Positions 20,801 through 30,391 of a stretch of 64,000 bases of DNA are shown in pieces (the first letter of the stretch is position 1; each line of letters opens with the position of its first letter). Below the pieces are notes generated by a model, which saw only the letters and a program-made list of their open reading frames with translations, was not told the origin of the DNA and ran no database searches. This DNA is from Gp6-AA40 sp963741135. Its GTDB lineage: Bacteria > Acidobacteriota > Vicinamibacteria > Vicinamibacterales > UBA2999. Location: assembly GCA_963741135.1 (NCBI GenBank), contig CAVUHC010000008.1:1674001-1738000 (forward strand), read 5' to 3'. Made by a program: the position numbers and the translations under genes.

Positions 20801-21844
20801 CTACGGAGCCCGCATCAGCCGTCTGACGTCGGTCATCACCTCTTCGGTGATGCGGACACCGCGATTGGCGACGTTCGCGAGCGCCGGAACGATCGTGCGG
20901 GCGGCGCCGGTGTGGATCGCCACGAGGTTGCGGTAGGTGACCCCGCTGCTGTCGTCGCGCCACGTCGTCCAGATCGGACCGCCGCTGTGGCCCGGACACG
21001 TGTCGAGGTCGTAGAACATGAGGCGCGGAGCCGCGGCCGGCGATGCGTCGGTGATACGGCCGAACGAGCGGAAGGCCACCGTGGCCCAGAGGTGCGGCTG
21101 GCACGGCGCCAACGCGCTGTTGCTATGGCACTGCTGCGTCAGGCTGATGCCCCGCACGCAGCACTTGTCGCGCGGGTAGCCGCTCGTGTTCACGTGGAGT
21201 CCCGCCAGGCGCGCGACCGGCGTCGGATTGATCCGCGTGTCGCCGCCATCGTCCTTGTTGCCCCACCAGCCGAGCGTCTTGCCGCCGAGCGCGGCCGGTG
21301 TGCTCGATCCGATCGGCGAGCGGAGCGTGATGACGCCGTAGTCGAATTGCCGGTTCCGCGTGTTCTGCCACTCGTCGGACACGCGCGTCCGCAGCGATGT
21401 CGCGAGCCCGAAGATGTCGCCGCGCTTGGCGAGGCAGTTGAATCCCGGCCCGACGCGCACGCGGACGACGGTGCGCGCGACGCCGCCGAAGACGTTGAAG
21501 AGATTGTGGCCGGCCGTCAGCACGTGGCGCGGGCTGATCAGCGTGCCCGACCCGCGTACCGTGACCTGATTCCCGTTGATGACGCCGAAATCCAGGTCGA
21601 GCCAGCACACGAACCGGTACGGGATCGGTGCGGTGTCCATCACCGGGCCGCGCGAATCGTCGCCTCCGGTGATCTCCGATTCGATTTCCCCTTGCGGCCG
21701 GGGCCGGACCGATCGTGGAACGACGTGCACGTAACCCAAGTCGGAGTGGGGCTGCATCAGCGCCGCGGCTGATCCCATGCGGCGGCCACCGGCGGCCGGG
21801 AGTGGCGCAGCCTCGAATTCGCCGAGTTCCAGCAGACTGCCCAT
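20801..21844 (-). CDS. Trypsin-like serine protease with N-terminal GEFE motif and no signal peptide
   Basis: The 347-residue product has the chymotrypsin triad: LISPRHVLTAGHNLF (His113), NRQFDYGVITL (Asp168) and DTCPGHSGGPIW (Ser287). Six or more cysteines suggest disulfides. It starts MGSLLELGEFEAAPLP, with no hydrophobic export signal, and the GEFE tetrapeptide at 8-11 recurs in three other genes of this cluster. A strong GGAGG site stands before the ATG. It is the last of six minus-strand genes. A 64-base gap with a palindrome separates it from the phosphoesterase gene upstream. The extracellular-type fold without a Sec signal hints at another export route, or packaging with a partner. 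The protease call is firm. Confidence 0.88.
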   Translation of the reverse strand: MGSLLELGEFEAAPLPAAGGRRMGSAAALMQPHSDLGYVHVVPRSVRPRPQGEIESEITGGDDSRGPVMDTAPIPYRFVCWLDLDFGVINGNQVTVRGSGTLISPRHVLTAGHNLFNVFGGVARTVVRVRVGPGFNCLAKRGDIFGLATSLRTRVSDEWQNTRNRQFDYGVITLRSPIGSSTPAALGGKTLGWWGNKDDGGDTRINPTPVARLAGLHVNTSGYPRDKCCVRGISLTQQCHSNSALAPCQPHLWATVAFRSFGRITDASPAAAPRLMFYDLDTCPGHSGGPIWTTWRDDSSGVTYRNLVAIHTGAARTIVPALANVANRGVRITEEVMTDVRRLMRAP

Positions 21845-21866
21845 TGAAGATCCTCCATTCCTGCCG

Positions 21867-21886
21867 GCCGGGTCCGAAGACCCGGC
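21867..21886. repeat. Palindrome between phosphoesterase and trypsin-like genes
   Basis: GCCGGGTC pairs with GACCCGGC across a CGAA loop (8-bp stem). The core is nearly identical to the two palindromes inside gcvP. Confidence 0.6.
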
Positions 21887-21908
21887 GCTGCGTCGTCCCG
21901 GCCACTGG

Positions 21909-24408
21909 CTACGGCACTCCTACCGGCGCTCTCGCGGGCGCTGGCGCCGGCACACGCATCGGCGAACCCTGCGGCGCGCCAATGGGCGCGCTGGTTGCTG
22001 CCGGGGCCACCGGAATACGGGCCGGCTCGACCTTCTCGAACACGACCTGCTCGATCGTGCCGTTCACCGCCAGGTGAAGATGCGCGAGCCCCGGATCGGC
22101 CCTCTGGTAGAGGCCCTGGCGGATGTGGGTGTGCCCGCGCGGCCCGGCGCTCGTCGTGTTGACGTAGAGCGGGCCCGATGCGTAGCGAAGGACATTGTTG
22201 GCGCGCTCGGCCGGCTTCTTCGACACGAGCGGCGGCTTCACGGCGGCCACGGCGTCGGGAATCGTCGCATGCACGAGCCACTGCCCGGCCAGGGCGCCGC
22301 GCGCCTTGTCGCCGACATACACCGCGAACAGGCCGTTGCGGTGGATATGCCCGGACAGCACGAGCCGGACGCCCTTGCGGGGATCGGCGACCCGCTTGAT
22401 GAAGTCGGCGCGCCGCTTCTCGAACGAGCCGTAGCTGGCGTCCATGCCGAAGACCTGATCCGAGCTCTTCTGCTGCGCGGGCCTGATCGCGTACAGCGGA
22501 TGCCCGTTCCACTCCTGCCGCTTGCCGTCTTTGGACACCGACGAGTAGCCGGTGTTGCCGCGCGGCTTGCCCTCGCCCGAGTAGGTCTTGATGCCGTGAA
22601 GCAGCTCGTCGTCGGACCAGTCCCACCACGGTCCGATCGGCGGCGCGTGGATGCCGATGACCTTGGCGACGCCCGGCGCATCAGTGAACTGCGACGCCAG
22701 CCACCACTGCAGATCGGTCAGGCAGTTGCGAGCCGTCGGGCCCCCGCTCCCCGGGCTTCCTCCGATGAACCACGCGATGTTGATTCCATGCCGCCGCCCG
22801 TTGGTCGTTTCCGGGAAGAACACGTTCTCGTCTTCCGCCCAGTCGAGCATCAGCAGCTGCTGGCCCTGGGGTCGCGCGAACCAGTAGTCGAGGAACGGAT
22901 TGATCGTCTGCAGGTACCACTCGACCGACTTCACGGTCGTCTCGGTCGGATACCCCGGGAGATCCGCGGTCTGGCTGCCGCCGAAGACCGTCTTCACCGC
23001 CTGCCACACCGACGACTTGCTCAGGAGAAGTTGCCACTTCTTCTCGATGTCCGAAACGTAGGAGATGATGCGCTTGTAGCCTTTGCCGTGCGCGGCGCGC
23101 AGCGGCTCGTCCTGCGCGTCCCGCTCCTTCTTGTTGGCCGCGTGCGGCATGCCGTGGAACAGCTCCTCGGGCTCGGGCGCTCCCGCCACCGCGAAAGGCG
23201 TATAGGGATTCAGCCGCCAGTCGTGGTTGCCGAGAATCGTGTACACCGGGCGGTTGTAGGCCGTCGCCGGCCGCGAGCAGGTAGTAGAACAGGAACCAGT
23301 TCCGATCGACGTGATAGAGCGTGTTGTCCGCGAGCGCATCGGCGCGATTGAGCCCCCAGTGGCCGCGGCCGTAGTCGATCAGATCGCCGGTGAGCAGAAC
23401 GATGTCGGAGTTGGCCTTGGCGCGCTCGTAGACGGCCGCGAAGCTCCGGTTCCAGTTGTTGAGGCGCAGATTGCGGAACGTCGAGTTCTGGACGTTTTGC
23501 TCGTAGACGTCGAGATGCACCGACACGTGCGTGTCGGTGGCGTGGCCGATACGCAGCGTCGGCGCCGACTGCCGTTCGACGAACACCGGGTGGAGCACCT
23601 CGGTGCGGACCCGCGGCGCTCGATAAGGCTGGTGCAGGTAGCCGTACTCGAACTGGTACTCCCGCATCAGGAACTCGCGATTCGCCCGCCATTCAGCGGG
23701 GCTCTCCTGCATGCGCCGCGGCGCGGCGAACCGCCCCAGCAGCAGCGCCATCTCGTCGGAGGGCGCGTCGGCGTTGGTCGACGTGTTGTTCCAGAACAGG
23801 TGGTAGCACCCGTCCGGCAACTGCGCCGAAATCCGCTCGGACACGCGAATCTCGTGCAGGTATTTCAGGCCGTTATTCCAGTAGAACGTCCTGACGCTGT
23901 CGCTGAGGCTCGCGATGATTCCGTTGAGATCGCCGCGGTCGCCGCCGAACGAGACCAGTTTGCCATGCAGGTCCTTGGGGCCGGCCGTCTTCATCGGCCG
24001 CAGCTCGTCGTTGCGGACTTCGAGATCCGTTTCGGCGAACGAACCCGGTGCACCGGCCGGAATGTGGCGGCGTCCGCGTTGTCCCCACGGCACGTACCGC
24101 AGATAGCGTGCGGCCTCCTCCTTCGACAGGTTCCGGGTGTCGGAGAGCACGAGGGCGCAGATGCAGCGCGTCGCGTTGCCGATTGCCTCCTCGCCTTCCG
24201 TAGGCGCCTGGCTCCGCGGCGCGATCACCGCGGGAAAGCCCAGCGCGGGCCAGAGAATCCGGCCACGAACCGGTTTGGGCCGCGGCGGCGGCGTCCCCTT
24301 GCGCATGCGCAAGGACGTCACCGGGGGCGTGCCAGACCCTCCGGACTCCTCGAACTCACCCTGCCCCCGGCCTTCGTACGGCCAGAAACCGCCAGTCGTC
24401 GATTGCAT
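21909..24408 (-). CDS. Calcineurin-like metallophosphoesterase with N-terminal GEFE motif, frame broken once
   Basis: Starts at ATG 24408 behind a GGGAGGG site (MQSTTGGFWPYEGRGQGEFE, GEFE at 17-20). The binuclear-metal motifs appear in order: GHATDTHVS (DxH), LLTGDLIDYG (GDxxD), then after a one-base shift near 23260 ILGNHDWR (GNHD), VIGIHAPP and LSGHIHRNG. About 830 residues. A ~270-residue N-terminal region has no assigned domain, and the tail is Ala/Pro-rich (VPAPAPARAPVGVP). Probably hydrolyses a phosphomono- or diester; the substrate is unknown. No signal peptide. It belongs to the six-gene cluster, 44 bases after the preceding gene. The frame change is likely an indel error since all motifs are intact. 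Confidence 0.82.
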
Positions 24409-24452
24409 GCGACCCTCCCTGCCAACGCGCGTCCGTGGCTACGCCGCCGTGG

Positions 24453-25623
24453 TCAACTGGCGAGTTCCTGCTGCAGCTCGCCGTTGCGCACGAGCATGAT
24501 TTCGTGATGCAGTCCGCGCGGACGAGTCACGATCCGATAGTTCCGGCCGCGAAGCCGTCCGCCGAATACCGGATACCGTCGCCCCGACGCGATCGATCGC
24601 AGGCTTCCCACGCGGCGGGCGCCTTGCGCGAGACGTTGCAGACGTCCCACGAGCGACTGCTGCGCTGGCCACGGCCGACTGGGCGCAGCTCCCACCCATG
24701 GCGCGGCGCGGCCGCCCCACGTTCGGGTCACCGGAGAACCCGGCAGCGGCGCACGCCAGCGCGGATAGGCGGAATACGGCGCGCGGTAGGGAGAGCCGCC
24801 ATACGGAGAGCCGCCGTAGCGATTGCCGGCGTATGGAGCGCCGCCGTATCGGTAGCCCGGATAGCCGGCTCCACCGGACGGCGAACCGCCGTAGGGATAG
24901 CCGAGCAGGCCGGGTTGCGGCCACCGTCCCTGGCGCCGGCGATAGGCACGCATCAACCGCCGCAGAAGGTCCGGATTGAGCCGCAACCGGTTGCCATCCT
25001 GCGTGTCGAACGTGGGCGGCTCGGGCATCGGCTCGTCCGGCATGGGCGGCGGCTCGTCGGGCGAACCGGCCGTGAGGTCCGCGCCGGCGTCGGGCATCGC
25101 CGCCGCCGGTTCTTGCGGTGGCGCGGCACTGGATCCAGGAGGGGCGGCGGAAGCGGCGCCAGTGGACGGCGTCGCCTCGGGCGCCGCGGCCGGCGGCGTA
25201 TCTTCGAACTCGAACTCGCCGCTCGAGCCGTATGGACTTGGGCCTGGCCCGTACCGAGGATCCGGCGGGCGACGCCGCGCCCCGTGGGCTCACGTGCACC
25301 GTCGCGTTCGGATTGCGGCGGCGAAGGACGCCGGTGCCCACGGCGAGCGCGAGCCGGCGCGCGCCGGGGGGCAGCTGGCGCCAGGACACGCGCGGCAGCG
25401 AAGGCTCGTGACGCTCGATGAAGGCCGCCAGCGAGAGGCCGGTGCGGCCGCTGGCGCCGAAGCGCGCGAGCGCGTTCCAGAGGATCGCGCGCCGTCGCCC
25501 TCGGTGCTGGCCGCCCGACGCGGCAGCCAGCAGGCGGCCGAGCCACACGACGTCGGCCGGTGTGAAGGGATATCGGAACACTTCGCGCCCGCGGGGCGCC
25601 ACGACCAGCATGCCGAGCGTCAT
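24453..25623 (-). CDS. Unrecognised protein with GEFEFE motif and Tyr/Gly/Pro-rich region, frame broken
   Basis: Begins MTLGMLVVAPRGREVFRYPF at ATG 25623, overlapping the stop of the preceding gene (ATGA). A first domain of about 125 residues is rich in Arg and Leu (LSLAAFIERHEPSLPRVSW). After a frame change near 25300 it reads SPYGSSGEFEFEDTPP and an Ala/Pro linker. A Tyr-Gly repeat zone follows (GYPYGGSPSGGAGYPGYRYG and similar), then a basic C-terminus (RLRGRNYRIVTRPRGLHHEI). No catalytic motif seen. The Tyr-Gly-Pro zone suggests a flexible, perhaps surface or scaffold, protein. I do not recognise the family. Confidence 0.6.
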
Positions 25624-27230
25624 CGCTTGTACCCCCGATTGTTGGTTCGCGCCGGAAGCAGCCCGCGGGTCGGCGGGCGGTGGACCGAGGAGGCTGTCGT
25701 CGAGATTGGCCGGCAACGCGCGCTGCGGGGGCGGTACCGACGACACCCGCGTGCGGATGGGCGGTTGCCCGTAGCGCGCCTGTGGCGACTGCACCTCGAC
25801 GCGGTCGACGGTCAGATCGACGTCAGTCGCCATCTTGTAGGCGTACATGTACCGCAGGACGACGCTGCGGTGACGGCGCGCCCAGCCCGCCGCCTTCTCG
25901 GTGATGTCCGCGGTCTGCGTCGACCAGTCGGCGAAGCGCGCCGACAACAGCAGCTGCTCGCCGGTGACGGCCAGCTCGTTGAAGTACAACGTCGGCACGT
26001 CGGTCCAGCCCTGGAGCGTCTTCATCGTGTCCACGCTGTCCATCCACCGTTCCGGATAGGGCACCATCACACGGCCCCTGAGGAACTCGCGGATTTCCGG
26101 CCGGGCGAGCAACCATTGCTGGATCAGCATCTCGACCCGCGCTTGCGAGGGCAGATCGCCGTACTGGTTCTGCATCCCCTCGGTGAGCACGAAGTGCAGC
26201 TCCCGTAGCGCGTTCACGATCGGGAACGCGTCGGCCTGCACGGTCGCGATGTCGTCGTCCTTGTAGAACAAGTAGGCCTGATACAGCAGCTCGTGGAAGG
26301 CCGGCAGGAACTTCGCACGGCTGTCCGCTGGCATCAGTTCCGGCACTGCCTTGCCGTAGAGGCGCAGCCCGTAGTGATGGTCGTACTCGTAGGCCCGCCG
26401 CACCACGCTCAACCGCCGGTGCTCGGTCTGCAGGTAGCCCCACAACAGGTTGTTGAGCGGCCGCAGCGGATCGAGCTCGAGCCCGGCGAGCGGATCGCGG
26501 CCGCGTCCCATCCGCATGTTCTGGTAGCGGATCGCGATCGCGTTGATGGTCTGCACGAGCATGCCCTGCTCGTGCCAGTACAGACCAGATCAGCTCAAGG
26601 AAGCACGGCTCGACGAGGCGCTGGCGCGAGATGGCATAGGCTCCGGCCCCCGCTCCGAGCTTGAGCTCGTTCTCCCCCGCCACCGGCACGTCCGAGAGCC
26701 GTTCCCGGATCAGTTCGAGATACGGGAGCAGGCTTGGCTGCACGGTCGTGAGACGTGAATCCACCAGATCGGGTGGTACCTGGCAGGCTCTGGTGAGCAG
26801 GAAGCACTCGGTGGCCAGTTGTAGCAAGGCGTAGGCGTCCGGACCGAACAGGTGCCGGCGCAACTCGCCCTGCAGCAGATCAACCGCCTCGCTGCGGTAG
26901 GTGAAGTTGTCCGGAATCGGATCCCTGGTCTGGCGCGAGCCCGAGCCGCCCGTGGGTGGATCCGCCAGCACCGAATCGAGGAACGCCGAGTACCTGCTTG
27001 AACGACAAGCCGTCCGAGACGTCCTGGATGTAGTCCCAGAGCCGGTCGTCCGGAGTGACCGGACCGGTCTTCGGGACGAAGAAGACCGGCACCGGCAGCC
27101 GGCCGTAGGACCCGCCGCCCCCGCCCTGCCGCCCGCCTTCGAGTTCGCTCGGCACGTTGGGCTTGCCGCCGCCATGCTTCGACCGGTCGCCCTTGCCGCT
27201 GCCGGCCTCTTTGCCTTTGTCCTCTTCCAT
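25620..27230 (-). CDS. Large unrecognised protein of the GEFE cluster, frame broken about three times
   Basis: Starts MEEDKGKEAGSGKGDRSKHG at ATG 27230, ten bases after the peptidase stop and behind GAGGAG. A low-complexity Gly-rich head is followed by a helical body of about 480 residues: RLWDYIQDVSDGLSFK, SEAVDLLQGELRRHLFGPDA, LLQLATECFLLTRACQVPPD, YWHEQGMLVQTINAIAIRYQ and HHYGLRLYGKAVPEL. Frame changes are needed near 27000, 26590 and 25670. With the last, it ends TNNRGYKR and its TGA overlaps the next ATG. No enzyme motif is visible. The neighbouring peptidase and repeat protein are tightly linked, so it is probably a core component of the same system. Confidence 0.6.
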
Positions 27231-27240
27231 GTGTGCCTCC

Positions 27241-28602
27241 TCAGGCAACGCCTGCCGCCGCCAGTGACGCGACGGCCTGGTTCGAGTTCGTGCGACGCGA
27301 CGCCGGGCCGAGCGCGCACGCCTCGGACGCGTCGATCGTGGTGCGGAGCGCCCAGTGCTGGAGCAGGTCGGCGACCAGCCGGCCTTCGCGCTCCGGCGAC
27401 ATCTTCCCGTCGGCGCGCGCCTGCCCGATCACGCCGAACGCCAGCGTCGGCCGCGCGTCGCGCCAGCCGCCGTGGGTCTCCCACTGCGGGAGGAGCGCGC
27501 GCAGGCGGTCGGGCCTGCGCTCGCGGATGGGCATCACGTCGGGCAGCGTGCGACCCGCGAGGCGCGCCGGCCGGTGATCGAGCAGCAGCTCGACGAACGC
27601 CGGCATCGAGCGCTGGAGCAACCCCAGAACCGACTGCTGGCGATCCGACAGCCCATCGGTCGGGTAATACGACGACCACGCGGCGCTCATGCGCGCCCAC
27701 TGCGGATCCGAATAGAGTGCTTCGCCAAGCGCGCAACTGAGCTGCACGCGAACCCACGGGATGGGATGTGGATCGTCCGTGACGCTCCGGAAGACGAACG
27801 CGCGCGGCAGGCTGAGGACGCTCATGAGGCCGAGCGTCGATCCGACGCCGATCGTCGCAAGCGACCAGAGGTCGGCGACAATCTCGGAAATCCACAACTC
27901 CCAGAGGTGCCACGCGTCGCGGGAGGCGCCGGCGCGGCGGGCCTCGGCTTGAAGGCGGGCGCGCAGCGGGTTCACGAGATCGAGCAGCGCGGCCGCCTGG
28001 TGACCCACCTCGTGCACGAGCGAGGACGCGATGCCGCTGCCCACCATGCGCTCGCGCGGCACGCGAACGATCGCCACCGGCGTCTCTCCGCCGCCCGGGA
28101 GACGCGTGCGCGCGCGGCGGATGGCCGCACCGAAGCCGCGATCGAGGTAGCAGACGATCGGCGGCATGTCGTAGACGCCAGGCTCGAGCGTGAGCGCGTC
28201 GCGGGCCGCCACGTCCAGCCCCGAGAGCCACACGCCGATGTCGTGTTCGCTGCGCTGGGTCATCACCGACGAGAACACGTCGAAGTGCGACAGCACCGAG
28301 TTGAAACGGAGGCGGAGAAACGTCAGGCGCCGGTGCGCATCCGGCAGCGTGGCCTGCCGTCCGTCCGGACCCGCGAGCCACGCCTGGAAGGATCGGATCC
28401 GTGCGCGCAGTTCCGCGCGCCCTGTCGCCAGGTAGCGCTCGATGGCGGCTTGCGCCGGAACCGACACGGCCGCCGCGGGCACCATCGTTTCGTGGAGCGC
28501 GAACGGCCGCACGCGCGCGAGACGGTTCAACATGCCTCGAGCCTCCTCGCCGAGCAGACGCCTCCCGAGCGCATCTGACGGCAGCTTCCCTTCAGAGGCC
28601 AT
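27241..28602 (-). CDS. Probable gluzincin zinc metallopeptidase of the GEFE cluster
   Basis: The 453-residue product from ATG 28602 (MASEGKLPSDALG) overlaps the stop of the repeat-protein gene by 11 bases, a sign of coupled translation. SSLVHEVGHQAAALLDL gives the zinc HExxH at 197-201, and WELWISEIVADLWSL about 40 residues later supplies the third ligand Glu240, a gluzincin layout. There is no signal peptide or membrane span. The rest is mostly helical with no recognised domain. The frame is intact, unlike its downstream neighbours. The reaction is inferred from the motif only; the acidic repeat protein next to it is an obvious candidate substrate or partner. Confidence 0.75.
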   Translation of the reverse strand: MASEGKLPSDALGRRLLGEEARGMLNRLARVRPFALHETMVPAAAVSVPAQAAIERYLATGRAELRARIRSFQAWLAGPDGRQATLPDAHRRLTFLRLRFNSVLSHFDVFSSVMTQRSEHDIGVWLSGLDVAARDALTLEPGVYDMPPIVCYLDRGFGAAIRRARTRLPGGGETPVAIVRVPRERMVGSGIASSLVHEVGHQAAALLDLVNPLRARLQAEARRAGASRDAWHLWELWISEIVADLWSLATIGVGSTLGLMSVLSLPRAFVFRSVTDDPHPIPWVRVQLSCALGEALYSDPQWARMSAAWSSYYPTDGLSDRQQSVLGLLQRSMPAFVELLLDHRPARLAGRTLPDVMPIRERRPDRLRALLPQWETHGGWRDARPTLAFGVIGQARADGKMSPEREGRLVADLLQHWALRTTIDASEACALGPASRRTNSNQAVASLAAAGVA

Positions 28603-29746
28603 ACAGCACGAGCTGATGGCGGCCGACTCGGACCCAACGTCCGGTTCCGCTTCTCGAGCGACGGCGGCCGCACGCACAGGGGCGCGCCCCGAACGCGGGT
28701 GAGGGCGACGCGGTTGCCAGCAGGCCCGGCGCGTAACGGCGGGCCGCGTGGAGGAATCCCCTGCGCACCGCGAGCTCCGAATCCATCTGTGACGAGAGCT
28801 GCGCTGTCTTCCGCGCGGCGTCGGTCGCGAAGCGGACGAAGCCCTTGGCCGTTTCGAACTCGCGGTCTTCGGGCGCCAGGCCTTCCAGCTCCAGGCCCAG
28901 CATCTTGCCGGCCTGCGCGGCCACGTCGCCGCCGAGCGAGGCGCCTAGAGGTCCGCCAAAGAAGCCGCCGATCGCCGTGCCGGCCACGGGAAGGAGCTTC
29001 TTGGCCGCGCCCTTCAGCATTCCGATCAGCTTCTTTCCTTCGCCGGTGCCAAGCGCGCTGCCAATCGTGCCGAGGGCCGACTTGACGAGTCCGCCCAGGA
29101 AGTACTCGAGCTCGCCTTCGCTCTGCACGCCGAGAAGCTCGGCGGCCAGTTCCGCCTCCGCGATCTCGTCGCGCGACTCGAATTGGCCTTCGCTTGTCAG
29201 CTCGCCCTCGTTCGCGAACTCGCCCTCGTCCTCGAACTCGCCCTCGTCTTCAAACTCGCCTTCATCCTCGAATTCGCCTTCGCCGGCCAGCTCGAACGCA
29301 CCTTCGTTCGTGAGCTCACCTTCGTCCTCGAACTCCCCTTCGCCTTCGTACTCGCCCTCACCTTCGTAGGAGGTCTCGTCCTCGAACTCGCCTTCGCCGA
29401 GGAACTCGAATTCGCGGTCGCTCTCGCCCTCGCTTTCCTGCAAGGTCTCGCCGGACCACGCGCCCTCGGCTTCGCTGCCCCACTCGCTCTCGCCTTGTAT
29501 CCGCACTTCACCTTCGAAGGCCGGGCTGGTTTCGAACGTTGTCTCTCCGAGCCCGCGCGGGAACTCGTGCATCGCTTCGAGCCTCACGCCGCCGGTGTCG
29601 TGCTCGAACTCGAAGGCCGCCGGGTTTTCGAGATCCTCGGCCTCGAACTCGCCTTCGTCTTCGAACTCGCCCTCTCCTTCGAATTCCCCTTGGCCCTCGA
29701 ATTCGAACGAGGCGAGCTCGGCGAGCGTGCAATCGGTGTCGTGCAT
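28592..29746 (-). CDS. Acidic GEFE-repeat protein with glycine-zipper C-terminal domain
   Basis: First gene of the cluster, behind a perfect AAGGAGG site (ATG 29746, MHDTDCTLAELASFEFEG). Residues 15-215 are a highly acidic low-complexity array of GEFE, DEGEFE, GEGEFEDE and similar units. A conserved-looking domain follows: AAELLGVQSEGELEYFLGGL, KLLPVAGTAIGGFFGGPLGA (glycine zipper, likely membrane-inserting or self-assembling), MLGLELEGLAPEDREFETAK and FVRFATDAARKTA. The end is RWVRVGRHQLVLYGL. From memory, uncharacterised proteins with EFE arrays and this type of C-terminal domain occur in other soil bacteria, but I know no function. The array may bind metal or recruit the GEFE-bearing enzymes downstream; that is inference. 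Confidence 0.72.
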   Translation of the reverse strand: MHDTDCTLAELASFEFEGQGEFEGEGEFEDEGEFEAEDLENPAAFEFEHDTGGVRLEAMHEFPRGLGETTFETSPAFEGEVRIQGESEWGSEAEGAWSGETLQESEGESDREFEFLGEGEFEDETSYEGEGEYEGEGEFEDEGELTNEGAFELAGEGEFEDEGEFEDEGEFEDEGEFANEGELTSEGQFESRDEIAEAELAAELLGVQSEGELEYFLGGLVKSALGTIGSALGTGEGKKLIGMLKGAAKKLLPVAGTAIGGFFGGPLGASLGGDVAAQAGKMLGLELEGLAPEDREFETAKGFVRFATDAARKTAQLSSQMDSELAVRRGFLHAARRYAPGLLATASPSPAFGARPCACGRRRSRSGTGRWVRVGRHQLVLYGL

Positions 29747-29919
29747 TGCTGCCTCCTTGCGCGTGTGAGGCGGAGCGGCTCCGCGACGAATGTAAACGCG
29801 GAGGTCGCAGTGCAGGCGCAGTGCCAGCGCAAGTCGTTGTCAGCGCGTAAGGCGCGCGAAGAGCGATTCGGCGGCGGGCGGCGGACGCCGGTTTCGGCGA
29901 AGCCCGCTTCGGGTCACGG

Positions 29920-30150
29920 GCTGACCCGATCTACACGTACTCCCTGAAGCAGGGCATCGGCGTCGGCTTTATCGCGCCATACAAGGTGGTCAAGATTCAT
30001 ATCGACCGCGATGTGGAAGGCTATCGGCCCGAGCGGGGCCAGCTCGATCGCGACGGTGACAGCTTCCAGAAAGCCATCATCTTCTGCGTCGATCAGGAAC
30101 ACTCGGCGCGCATGAGGGCACGCGTAGCGGACCCATATCGCCGGGCGGTG
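29920..30150 (+). pseudogene. Remnant of a type I restriction enzyme subunit R (HsdR)
   Basis: The plus-strand frame gives TYSLKQGIGVGFIAPYKVVK, IDRDVEGYRPERGQLDRDG and then FQKAIIFCVDQEHSARMRAR. These match two neighbouring parts of the HsdR helicase domain. About 45 residues that should stand between DRDGD and FQK are missing. No helicase N-terminus, nuclease domain, hsdM or hsdS is present. It is a small relic of a lost restriction-modification locus. Confidence 0.65.
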
Positions 30151-30391
30151 ACCAGGCCGGCCGGGGCGGCGGCAAGGGCGCGTGGCAGCGTCGTTCCACG
30201 TGAGCGCGTGACAACCTCTAGCGGTCGCTTCGGGTACCCGACCGCTCATCGCGAAGCCTGGGCGCCGACGCTCGCCATCCTTCGCGATCGAGCTGCCTGA
30301 CGCTTTTCAGATCCTTTCAGATCCTTTCACGCCGTTCATCACGACTTCGCGGGGGTGCCGGATCGACCATACGGCCCAAGGAGGATCGTTT

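Noticed and set aside
25823..28381. 852-residue minus-strand frame across the peptidase and the large unknown gene
   Set aside because: It is a mixture. Its first half is an out-of-frame shadow of the peptidase, and its middle carries part of the real large protein through a frame change.
29183..29947. Plus-strand frame rich in Leu, Ala and Phe opposite the GEFE arrays
   Set aside because: Antisense of GAG/TTC-type codons gives such residues by composition; no start signal.
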